From Candidatus Shapirobacteria bacterium (GTDB lineage Bacteria > Patescibacteriota > Microgenomatia > UBA12405 > JAHJSD01): a stretch of DNA of 11,727 nucleotides. Below the pieces are notes generated by a model. It ran no database searches. It saw only the letters and a list, made by a program, of their open reading frames with translations, and was not told where the DNA came from. Every line of letters starts with the position of its first letter. The stretch's first letter is position 1. A program made the translations under genes and the position numbers. The stretch spans positions 1 through 11,727 of the forward strand of contig JALUUX010000043.1 of NCBI GenBank assembly GCA_027021145.1, given 5' to 3'. Shown here one piece after another: positions 1 through 6,628 of the stretch.

Positions 1-206
1 TTGGTCTTAATTAACTTTAAATCTTTACTCTTTAATGAGGCCCTCAGTTCTTGTCCCTGAATTGCTAATCGTTTTACCTGATTCAATACCATTAACCCTG
101 GAACTGCTAGCCCCACTCCCCACAAAATCACCACTAAAATCAGGACCAAACCAACCAACCACCAACGCTTTTTTCTATCTCGAAGTAGGTTTCTGATTAA
201 TTTCAT
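1..206 (-). CDS. N-terminus of DUF4012-like membrane protein (partial)
   Basis: The window holds the first 68 codons; the rest runs off the left edge. The start is the ATG at 206-204, overlapping the TGA of the upstream glycosyltransferase as ATGA, which implies translational coupling. A basic N-terminus (RDRKKR, about residues 9-14) precedes one strong membrane segment (about 15-37), then a hydrophilic, probably helical stretch (LNQVKRLAIQGQELRASLKS, 41-60). A cytoplasmic basic anchor, one TM, then a segment with a Q-V-K...LRASLKS pattern is what I recall from the start of DUF4012 proteins, which are common in CPR and Actinobacteria near polysaccharide genes and have no established biochemical role. 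The family call is from memory of its N-terminal pattern, and the diagnostic C-terminal domain is not visible. It could be another single-pass membrane protein. Confidence 0.6.
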   Translation of the reverse strand, partial: MKLIRNLLRDRKKRWWLVGLVLILVVILWGVGLAVPGLMVLNQVKRLAIQGQELRASLKSKDLKLIKT

Positions 207-1306
207 TTTAGTTGATTTTGCTGCTGATAATCGGCCATCAGCTCGGCCACCCTATTTTTAAATGATAACACAAAGTTTTTCAAGCTAAAGCGGCAAGCAT
301 TTTGGTAACAGGCCTGGGGGGAATACTTTCCAAGATCAAAGCCCTTAAGCAGCTTAAATAACTCTGACTCTTCCTGAGGAAAAAAGAATTCACCTGTCTC
401 GCCAGGAATAATTGTCTCTAGGGCCCCTCCTCGAGCCAAGGCAATTACTGGCCGGCCACAAGCTTGAGCCTCAATGGGCACTAGGCCAAAATCTTCTTCT
501 TGAGGAAAGATTACCGCCTGACAATACTGATACTCTCTTACTAATCGCTGATCATCGACTTGGCCCAAAAAAACAATATTCTGGCCCGCCATTTTTCTTA
601 ATTTTTTCTCCTCTCGGCCCGAACCAATAATTTTCAATCGCCACCCCAACTGGTTGAAAACCTTAATCACCAAATCAATTCTCTTATAATTAACTAGTCG
701 CGAAACTACCAAAAAATATCGCTCCCTCTTTTTTGATTGATGAGCGGCTGGCTTAAATCGAGTCAAGTCAACTCCAGGATGAATTACTACCGCCTCTCGC
801 TGGTAAAACTTTTTAATCCTCTGGGCAACATAATGAGAAATGGTGAGAAAATAATCAGGTCGACGAGATAAAAAATAGTCCTGGGCACGCAGAGGTGCCA
901 ACCAAGGGAAAAGCCATGACTGAGGCAAAAACTGTTTTTGCCAAAATTGACGAGGCGGGGTTAAACAATAACAAATATGACAAGTCTCCGGCTTAGTAAT
1001 AATTGCCTTGGCCGGCCCCGAGGTAATTGAAATCACTAAATCATAATGATCGAAGCGAAACTGCTCAAAAGCTATTGGAATTAGTGGGGCAAAAAGATGA
1101 TAATAACGCTTAGTACCAGGAAGTCGCTGTAAAAAACTGGCTTTTACCGAAGGAAACTTTTGGGCCCAATCAGCTTTATTAGGGTCATAAACGCTAGTAA
1201 ATAAAGGCGCTTTAGGCCAAATCTGATGAATCGCCTCCAACACCCTCTCCGCCCCCCCAATCTGATTGACCCAATCGTAAACAATGGCCACCCGTTTAAT
1301 GTTCAT
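203..1306 (-). CDS. GT4 family glycosyltransferase (WbaZ/mannosyltransferase-like)
   Basis: A 367-residue GT-B enzyme predicted to transfer a sugar from a nucleotide-sugar donor to a growing glycan at the cytoplasmic membrane face. The N-terminal acceptor domain begins MNIKRVAIVYDW with a glycine loop (QIGGAERVLE, 15-24). The C-terminal donor domain carries VVSRLVNYKRID (200-211), IIGSGREEKKL (226-236) and the GT4 E-x7-E motif (E271 to E279, EDFGLVPIE). ATG at 1306 is preferred over an in-frame TTG at 1321: it gives the canonical family start, lies behind AAAAAGAG, and overlaps the upstream gene's stop by 11 bases instead of 26. Its end overlaps the next gene as ATGA. The length is normal for the family and there are no repeat-derived insertions. 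Donor sugar and linkage cannot be read from the sequence. Confidence 0.9.
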   Translation of the reverse strand: MNIKRVAIVYDWVNQIGGAERVLEAIHQIWPKAPLFTSVYDPNKADWAQKFPSVKASFLQRLPGTKRYYHLFAPLIPIAFEQFRFDHYDLVISITSGPAKAIITKPETCHICYCLTPPRQFWQKQFLPQSWLFPWLAPLRAQDYFLSRRPDYFLTISHYVAQRIKKFYQREAVVIHPGVDLTRFKPAAHQSKKRERYFLVVSRLVNYKRIDLVIKVFNQLGWRLKIIGSGREEKKLRKMAGQNIVFLGQVDDQRLVREYQYCQAVIFPQEEDFGLVPIEAQACGRPVIALARGGALETIIPGETGEFFFPQEESELFKLLKGFDLGKYSPQACYQNACRFSLKNFVLSFKNRVAELMADYQQQNQLK

Positions 1307-2450
1307 CTCTTTTTGACCCAAGCCTTAGGGCTTTTTGATAACCAATTAGCGTCTTCTGAGCGGTCTTGTGCCAAGAATATTTTTTCACTTGAACTCCTCC
1401 CAATTTAATCAATTTCTTCCTCAGCTGCTCATCAGTCAAAATTCTCTTGATCTTTTTGGCAATGTCTTCAGGATCCAGAGGATTAAAATACAAAGCTGCT
1501 GGACCATAAATTTCTGGCAAACATGAGGCTCGAGCAGCCAGAACAGGGCAGCCGACGGCCATTGCCTCTAAACCAGTAAGTCCAAAACCTTCCATCAATG
1601 ATGGTTGGACTAGGGCTAAGGCGCGGCGGTAAAGAGCCACCAATTTCTGATCCGCGACAAAACCCAGAAAGACTACTCTTGAGCCTAATCCAAGCCGAGC
1701 TACTAAGTGGGTCACTCGATCTAAAAAAACGCTCCGACTACAAGCAACGGCCAATTTTAATTGCGGTATTTTTTTAAGGGCCAACAAAAGTCGCTCAATG
1801 TTTTTGTGAGGATAAACACTGCCAGTATAAATTAAAAAAGGCTCTTGAGGAACAGTAGGAATTAAATTAACTGATGACTGTTGCTGGATCAACCGAAAAA
1901 ACTCTGGATCCACCGCTTCGTAAGTGACAATTACCTTATCAGGATCTAAGCCGAAGTCGCTTATCAACTTTTTCCGCCAATAACGACTGGGAGTGAAGAT
2001 TAACCGAGATCTTCTTAGAGCTAAACCAACTAAAAAACGATAGCTCCAATACTTAGGCCAATAAAGCCAAGGGCTATGAGTGGTAGTCTCTCGCCCCCGA
2101 AAATAATGCTTAATTAAATCATGGATTGTAACTACCAAATCGCCCGACCAGAATAAAGCAATATTAAAATGAGGAAAATGAACTAAGTCGGGCTTAATTT
2201 TCCTCAACACCCAGGGAATTTCAAGCTGCTCAGCCAAAGAATAATGTCTTGACTTTACCGGCCAGTACTCAAAATCGGCCCCCAATTCGCTTTTTACCCC
2301 TTCTAATTTTTCTTTCTTTACCAATAAAATAATTTTGGTTTTTGGTTTTTGCTTTTTAATCTCTCTTAACAAGTTCATCACATAACGGCCAATACCAGCA
2401 TGCTCCAAACCATACATCCTAGCATCGATTACAACTCGGTAAACCCTCAT
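1296..2450 (-). CDS. GT4 family glycosyltransferase
   Basis: A 384-residue GT-B enzyme. The N-terminal domain has VVIDARMYGLEHAGIGRYV (6-24), with the Gly-rich loop (AGIGRY) typical of mannosyltransferase-like GT4s, and VVTIHDLI (106-113). The donor domain has IYTGSVYPHKNIERLL (207-222), VVFLGFVADQKL (259-270) and E-x7-E at E287-E295 (EGFGLTGLE). It starts at an ATG overlapping the preceding gene's TGA (ATGA, 2447-2450) and ends inside the start of the next GT4. A Lys-rich surface stretch, KQKPKTK (about 33-39), is encoded by a 7-bp array (2333-2353) and lies before a beta strand, so it is probably a tolerated loop. It shares the overall fold with its neighbours but differs clearly in sequence, suggesting a different linkage. 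Confidence 0.9.
   Translation of the reverse strand: MRVYRVVIDARMYGLEHAGIGRYVMNLLREIKKQKPKTKIILLVKKEKLEGVKSELGADFEYWPVKSRHYSLAEQLEIPWVLRKIKPDLVHFPHFNIALFWSGDLVVTIHDLIKHYFRGRETTTHSPWLYWPKYWSYRFLVGLALRRSRLIFTPSRYWRKKLISDFGLDPDKVIVTYEAVDPEFFRLIQQQSSVNLIPTVPQEPFLIYTGSVYPHKNIERLLLALKKIPQLKLAVACSRSVFLDRVTHLVARLGLGSRVVFLGFVADQKLVALYRRALALVQPSLMEGFGLTGLEAMAVGCPVLAARASCLPEIYGPAALYFNPLDPEDIAKKIKRILTDEQLRKKLIKLGGVQVKKYSWHKTAQKTLIGYQKALRLGSKRDEH
2333..2353. repeat. 7-bp tandem array inside a GT4 gene
   Basis: Three copies of TTTTGGT/TTTTGCT (plus strand), encoding KQKPKTK in the 1296-2450 product. The third copy differs at one base (C for G). Confidence 0.6.
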
Positions 2451-3664
2451 TTAACTAACTGCTCTTTTGCTACCTGTTGATAAATTGAATAAAGTTTTTG
2501 TGCACTCAGGCGCCAACTATATTTCTCTTTTATCAATCTTCTGGCTAACTGCCCCGCTTTCGTTCTAAATTTTTGGTCAGTCAATAATTTTACTGCAGTC
2601 CGAGCTAATTGTTCAAAATTCTTGTTCACAAAAACATCTTTCCCCCATTGAGCATCAATTCCCTCAATTCCCTCGGGAGTGGTTACTATTGGCAGCCCAC
2701 AAGCCATTGCCTCAAAAAACTTGGTTCGACTTCCTCCACCGCTACCCATTGGCGCCACCATGAGCCAACTCCGACGATAAACCCGTTCCGCATCCCGGAC
2801 TTCTTTAACCACAATATCTTTCTCACCGGGGGCAACTAGTCCGGTGGAACGAATAAAAGACTCTGAATGCCGCCCAATAATTAACAATCTAGCTTGAGGA
2901 ACTTGGGCCTTAATTTGGGGCCAAACATACTTCAATAAATTAACCGCCCCCTCTTTATTTTGCATCCACTTGAAATTAGCTACTCCATACAGAATTGTGG
3001 GTTGACGATATTTTTCTACCTTCTTAATTTTTAAAAGAGCTTCATCAACTCCGTTAGGGACTACCGCCACCTCCCGCCGAGAAAGAGAGCGCATTAAACG
3101 CTGATCTTCCTGGGAAACAGCTACTAAACAATCAGCTCGATGCCAAAAACGAGTTTCCCAAAATTTTATCTTAAAAACATCAATTGAGAGCAGGGGTTTA
3201 AGAAGGCTAAATTTCCTAGGCAGTGTCTCTACATAATGCTGATAGACAGCAAACTCAATTGTCTGATCAACCAAAAGAATTGGAGTGGTGGTTCGAGGAA
3301 TATTGGGCATCAAGTAAAAACATTCAACATGAACCAAATCATAATCTTCTCGCCGCAATTCTTGGCCAATCATTCTTTTAAGTTGGCGAGAAAAATAATT
3401 AATCACCAGAAAAGGATAAGGACTTAAGCCTGTAAAGAGGATTTTTTTAAGACTCCAGGTTTTTCCCCGTTCTACCGCCCTTACTTTGGAACAATAACGT
3501 TTTAAATTTTTAATATAGCGGCTACTTTGGTCGGGCAAGACAAAACTAAAAAGGGTAATGTCGCAATTTTTAGAAAGATGTTTAAGAAGGTTGAAGGAGC
3601 GAGTTTGGCCGCCCGATAAAGGTGGATAGGGCAAATAGGGGGTTACCATTAAAATTTTCATCAT
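2447..3664 (-). CDS. GT4 family glycosyltransferase (TIGR03087/Stp1-like)
   Basis: A 405-residue GT-B enzyme. It opens MMKILMVTPYLPYPPLSGGQ with an SGGQTRSFNLL loop (17-27). The donor domain includes YGVANFKWMQNKEGAVNLL (226-244), a pattern (F-x-W-x-x-N) I associate with the exosortase-linked sugar transferase group, then LIIGRHSES (261-269) and the nucleotide-binding GSGGGSRTKFFEAMACGLPI (307-326). The usual D-x-H-N-V-E segment is replaced by VDQTIEFAVY (132-141). Two adjacent ATGs are possible starts: the GAGG at 3672-3669 lies 4 bases from the first and 7 from the second (3661), so initiation may really be at residue 2. That Shine-Dalgarno overlaps the TGA of the upstream gene, so the two are probably coupled. 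The C-terminus overlaps the next GT4 by ATGA. Confidence 0.88.
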   Translation of the reverse strand: MMKILMVTPYLPYPPLSGGQTRSFNLLKHLSKNCDITLFSFVLPDQSSRYIKNLKRYCSKVRAVERGKTWSLKKILFTGLSPYPFLVINYFSRQLKRMIGQELRREDYDLVHVECFYLMPNIPRTTTPILLVDQTIEFAVYQHYVETLPRKFSLLKPLLSIDVFKIKFWETRFWHRADCLVAVSQEDQRLMRSLSRREVAVVPNGVDEALLKIKKVEKYRQPTILYGVANFKWMQNKEGAVNLLKYVWPQIKAQVPQARLLIIGRHSESFIRSTGLVAPGEKDIVVKEVRDAERVYRRSWLMVAPMGSGGGSRTKFFEAMACGLPIVTTPEGIEGIDAQWGKDVFVNKNFEQLARTAVKLLTDQKFRTKAGQLARRLIKEKYSWRLSAQKLYSIYQQVAKEQLVK

Positions 3665-3668
3665 TAAA

Positions 3669-3672
3669 CCTC
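3669..3672 (-). promoter_or_regulatory. Shine-Dalgarno overlapping an upstream stop codon
   Basis: GAGG on the minus strand overlaps the TGA of the GT-C gene and lies 4 and 7 bases before two consecutive ATGs (3664, 3661). The spacing slightly favours the second. Confidence 0.45.
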
Positions 3673-5119
3673 ATTGGCAATTTTCCAAACTTATAATAAT
3701 CCCCTTGTCTGTCTGGTTTAAAACCGAGCATTGCTGCTTCAGCTCATTGGTAAGCTGATCAAAATCAACTGAAACATAATGAGTCGCTCCTAAAGCCTTC
3801 ATTCGTTGAAGATCATAAGTCATTGCCGGCCAGCCCCGACGATTAATCTGATATAAAAAGGCTGTGTCTCCATTATAGGGCGCAATTACCCTGGCCTCTT
3901 TCGGCAAAATTTTATCGGCTAGCTTACCCACTTCGACTATTTCAGGACGATTAATTTTATAGTACTCTCGAACATGATACCAAGAAAAGCCAAATGAAAA
4001 TAATAAACTCAAGAAACAAAGGGCAAGGGGCAAAACTGGATAGAAATATTTTTTGGGCGCCACCAGCAAAAACTCGACTCCCTTGGCCACAAAAACAGAA
4101 ATCGCAGGCAAGGCGATAATCTGATAATAATCATGCTGAACATTGCCCCGAGCAAAAATAACTAAATAAGCAAAAATTCCCCCCAGCCAACTATAAAAAA
4201 GATTTTCGCTTCCTTTCTTGCCTGTCTTAGTGATTAAACCAATTCCTAAAGGAATTAGCCCCCAATAACCCAGAATTAACTTGGCTAGCCTCTCAGCGAA
4301 TAACCAACGCCACCAGGCCGGCCGAAAACGAATCCCTCCCAAATTGAGCAACCAACGATTGGCTGGAATTCCCTCGGGAAACTGTCTCATCCACCAGCGC
4401 CAAACCAGAAAGGGAGAAATGGAAATTAGAGTATAGAGTATCGAGTATCGAGTATCGAGGGATTTACGCCCAGCCTTTTTAAAACCGCTCCCAAAAATAA
4501 CTAACCAACTAGGAGCCAGTAAAAATATTGCATATGGCTTAACTAAAATTGATGAAGCACCAAACAAAATGCTTAAAAATATTCGAGATTTGGAATTTGA
4601 GATTTGGAATTTCCTTAGGAAGCAAACACTTCCTAAGGCAAGCATAACCATCATCGGTTCGGGCAAAATGGTTCGAGAATAGTAAATACTGTAAGGTAAA
4701 AAAAGAAAAACAGTCATTGATAAAAGCGCCAACCACCTCCCAAGATTCTCCTTCACAATCAAATAAAGAAAGATTGCCGCTCCTAAAGAAGAAAAAATAC
4801 TCACCATCCTCCCCACCATCTCAAAAGAAACCCCTTGTATTAATTTATTAATCAATTGATACAAGAAGGCATGAATAAAATTAAAAATTGGAAACTCAAC
4901 AAAGCGATATCCTTGGGGGTTATCCTTTCCTGAGGGAATATTAGAAAGATCATCAAATCTTGGGTGAAGTAAATCATAGCCGTATTTAACAAAATTTCTG
5001 GCTACTGCCGCTGTATCTGCCTGCCGCCATGAATGCCAATCAGCCAACGGCGCGTTGACCTTGTATAACCGAACCAAGAATCCAAGAAATAATATTAAAA
5101 GAAGAATTATTTTTTTCAT
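3671..5119 (-). CDS. GT-C membrane glycosyltransferase (ArnT/PMT-like, GT39/GT83)
   Basis: A 482-residue polytopic membrane protein. An N-terminal signal-anchor (3-20) leads into a first outer loop with DWHSWRQADTAAVARNF (27-43) and NPQGYRFVEFPIFNF (67-81), the acidic-loop signature of lipid-phosphate-sugar dependent glycosyltransferases; SRTILPEP (148-155) and QHDYYQ (328-333) also match the family. Many hydrophobic segments follow (105-145, 155-168, 180-210, 228-240, 283-297, 310-324, 335-352, 359-380), then a soluble domain of about 90 residues that is shorter than in classical ArnT. It should move a sugar from a polyprenyl carrier to a glycan or protein on the outer membrane face. Two inter-TM segments (about 169-180 and 217-232) are encoded by short-word arrays, and a hairpin abuts the first. 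The ATG at 5119 follows GGAAG. Substrate is unknown. Confidence 0.85.
   Translation of the reverse strand: MKKIILLLILFLGFLVRLYKVNAPLADWHSWRQADTAAVARNFVKYGYDLLHPRFDDLSNIPSGKDNPQGYRFVEFPIFNFIHAFLYQLINKLIQGVSFEMVGRMVSIFSSLGAAIFLYLIVKENLGRWLALLSMTVFLFLPYSIYYSRTILPEPMMVMLALGSVCFLRKFQISNSKSRIFLSILFGASSILVKPYAIFLLAPSWLVIFGSGFKKAGRKSLDTRYSILYTLISISPFLVWRWWMRQFPEGIPANRWLLNLGGIRFRPAWWRWLFAERLAKLILGYWGLIPLGIGLITKTGKKGSENLFYSWLGGIFAYLVIFARGNVQHDYYQIIALPAISVFVAKGVEFLLVAPKKYFYPVLPLALCFLSLLFSFGFSWYHVREYYKINRPEIVEVGKLADKILPKEARVIAPYNGDTAFLYQINRRGWPAMTYDLQRMKALGATHYVSVDFDQLTNELKQQCSVLNQTDKGIIISLENCQ
4429..4459. repeat. 7-bp tandem array (GAGTATC) inside the GT-C gene
   Basis: Four copies of GAGTATC (first copy GAGTATA) plus a partial GAG. 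On the coding strand it reads GATACTC and encodes DTRYSILYT. The 7-base period moves through all three frames, yet the word contains no stop codon in any of them. Confidence 0.85.
4585..4612. repeat. Perfect 14-bp direct repeat (two 7-mers) inside the GT-C gene
   Basis: GAGATTTGGAATTT occurs twice back to back without mismatch. Each unit is itself two related heptamers (GAGATTT, GGAATTT). It encodes about KFQISNSKSRI at an inter-TM turn. Related words GGAATTT and GGATTTA recur in the spacer at 5134-5202. Confidence 0.85.
4613..4638. repeat. Inverted repeat, 10-bp perfect stem with 6-base loop
   Basis: CCTTAGGAAG, then CAAACA, then CTTCCTAAGG, lying inside the GT-C coding region and starting at the base after the 14-bp repeat ends. 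There is no T tract, so it is not a terminator. Confidence 0.75.
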
Positions 5120-5133
5120 ATTCTTCCAAACGT

Positions 5134-5202
5134 TTTGAATTTTGGTAATTGGAATTTGGGATTTGTTTGGGATTTAGATATTAGGATTTAGAATTTGTAA
5201 TT
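5134..5202. repeat. Degenerate heptamer repeats across a gene junction
   Basis: Related words GGAATTT, GGGATTT, GGATTTA and GAATTTG follow one another across the spacer between the ligase-like gene and the GT-C gene, and extend into the last codons (TNSKS) and stop of the ligase-like gene. Nothing else, such as a hairpin or promoter, is visible in this spacer. Confidence 0.6.
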
Positions 5203-6584
5203 CTATATCCTATTCCCATCAACATCCAAAAATAAAACGCTACTTTTGAAGCCTCAAACACATCAATAAAAATGGCGTTCGCCAGAAAGCCAATTATTGC
5301 CCCGACAAAACCTGCCGCCAAGGGCCAACCCTGCCTCTTTTGCCAACTCACCAAACAAAATTCTTTGAGGAGATGAAATATTATCAAAAGAAAGCTTAGG
5401 AAGCCTAACAAACCCGTTTCGCCCAGGAGCCTAAGATAATCGTTATCCGTTGCCAGACCCAAAGAAGAGTAACCAGTGCCCAATAAAGGATTTTTCAAAA
5501 ATGCTCGTGTTGCTCTAGGCCACTCCACTTTAAATCGAATATTAGAAGATCTTACTGCCGCCACTGCCGCTTCTTCTGGCGTAGGCCAGGTGCGAATTTC
5601 CTTTATTTTTTTTGGCTTCGGCGGCGGTTGTCTCGGTTGGTTAACTCTTTTAGGAGTTGGAGTGGGCTTTTTTAGGGGTGTCGGTGTCGGTAGTGCTGGT
5701 TTTTCAGTCGGCCTCCCTAGAAGAGCAATCTTCTGGCTAATCCTGGTTCCAATTGCAGGCACCGATTTAAAAGAGACTGCCAACCGAGCATTTAATTCTC
5801 GCGATTGAACCCCCCAAAAAAGACTAAGACCAACAATGGGAATAATCCACCAATATTTACGCAACCAAACCAGGGTAGCACTAATCCCAATCAAATAAGC
5901 GACAAAAGAAATCCGGGAAGCAGTTAAGATCAGGAGATGAAAACCAAGAAAGAAGCTAATAATAATCAGAAATTGACCCCATCTTTTCTTAACCCAGAAA
6001 AACACTGCCGGACTCAAGCTAAGAACCATCATCAACCAGGCAGCTAAATCATAATGACCAGCAAAAGTTGAACTAATTCGAGTCCATTTATCTAGATAAA
6101 GCAAAATTCCTTTGGAGAATTCTTCATTCATGGTAGAAATTACTGGCCAACCCCAATATTTTTGCCCCATACCATAAATAAACACCCCAACTAAAGCCAG
6201 CCAAATGGCAGCGATTGCTTCACTCAAGTCAGTTTTAGTCTTAAGCGCATCTCGGACTACCAAAAATAAACTCATATACTCTATCCTTCTCAACCAATGA
6301 AGAAAAGCCAATTTCAAGTCAATCAAATCAGTAATCGCCAAAGCTGACAGGTTGGCGGTTAAACCCACGAGCCAATAAAGCAGGAAAAGCCTAAAGACCC
6401 GATCTTTCATGATGGGTAGTCGGTTTTTAAGCTGAAACAGGAACCAAAGAAAAACGGCACTACCAACCACAACATCATCAATCCTAATAGCAACATAGGT
6501 TCCCTCAACGCCGGTCAGAGGAAATTTGGGATAAAGAGGAATAAAAACTAACAAAATCAATAAAACCACTTTCAAAATATTCAT
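5181..6584 (-). CDS. O-antigen ligase / Wzy-like membrane protein with Pro-rich loop
   Basis: A 467-residue polytopic protein of the O-antigen ligase/polymerase superfamily (PF04932-like). Start choice: ATG at 6584 follows GGGGAAG with 6-base spacing; an in-frame GTG at 6599 would place that Shine-Dalgarno inside the gene. Family features are multiple TM helices, STFAGHYDLAAW (about 172-183), LTASRISFVAYL (220-231) and, in the large outer loop, WPRATRAFLKNPLLGTGYSS (355-374) followed by DNDYLRLLGETGLLG (380-394). The loop is extended by a low-complexity segment (about 291-328) alternating TPTP, PPPKPKK and basic residues. Expected role: joining undecaprenyl-linked glycans to each other or to a cell-surface acceptor on the outer membrane face. 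Polymerase and ligase cannot be told apart by sequence. The last residues (TNSKS) are encoded by a repeat word that continues into the spacer. Confidence 0.85.
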   Translation of the reverse strand: MNILKVVLLILLVFIPLYPKFPLTGVEGTYVAIRIDDVVVGSAVFLWFLFQLKNRLPIMKDRVFRLFLLYWLVGLTANLSALAITDLIDLKLAFLHWLRRIEYMSLFLVVRDALKTKTDLSEAIAAIWLALVGVFIYGMGQKYWGWPVISTMNEEFSKGILLYLDKWTRISSTFAGHYDLAAWLMMVLSLSPAVFFWVKKRWGQFLIIISFFLGFHLLILTASRISFVAYLIGISATLVWLRKYWWIIPIVGLSLFWGVQSRELNARLAVSFKSVPAIGTRISQKIALLGRPTEKPALPTPTPLKKPTPTPKRVNQPRQPPPKPKKIKEIRTWPTPEEAAVAAVRSSNIRFKVEWPRATRAFLKNPLLGTGYSSLGLATDNDYLRLLGETGLLGFLSFLLIIFHLLKEFCLVSWQKRQGWPLAAGFVGAIIGFLANAIFIDVFEASKVAFYFWMLMGIGYRITNSKS

Positions 6585-6590
6585 CTTAAT

Positions 6591-6597
6591 CTTCCCC
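6591..6597 (-). promoter_or_regulatory. Shine-Dalgarno of the ligase-like gene
   Basis: GGGGAAG on the minus strand, 6 bases before ATG 6584. It decides that start over the in-frame GTG at 6599. Confidence 0.55.
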
Positions 6598-6606
6598 ACC
6601 CCAAAC

Positions 6607-6628
6607 TTTAATATATTAATATATTAAA
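6607..6628. repeat. 22-bp perfect AT palindrome at the GT2 stop codon
   Basis: A fully self-complementary run of A and T only, built from the 8-base word TTAATATA in tandem. It contains the TAA of the GT2 gene (6626-6624) and fills most of the spacer before the ligase-like gene's upstream boundary. It could be an operator-like site, a hairpin, or simply a tandem of a near-palindromic word. Confidence 0.6.

Noticed and set aside
4429..4612. CRISPR array
   Set aside because: The repeats are 7-14 bp, directly tandem without spacers, and inside an open coding frame.
3671..5119. Frameshift or decay of the GT-C gene at the repeat arrays
   Set aside because: The frame is continuous over 482 codons and family motifs are intact on both sides of each array.
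5120..5180. Intrinsic terminator between the ligase-like and GT-C genes
   Set aside because: No stem-loop followed by T residues is present on the minus strand; only degenerate heptamer repeats are seen.
5476..5808. Gly/Val-rich plus-strand reading frame of 110 codons
   Set aside because: It lies antisense to the Pro-rich loop of the ligase-like gene; its Gly/Val richness is the complement of Pro/Thr codons. No ribosome-binding site or domain is seen.
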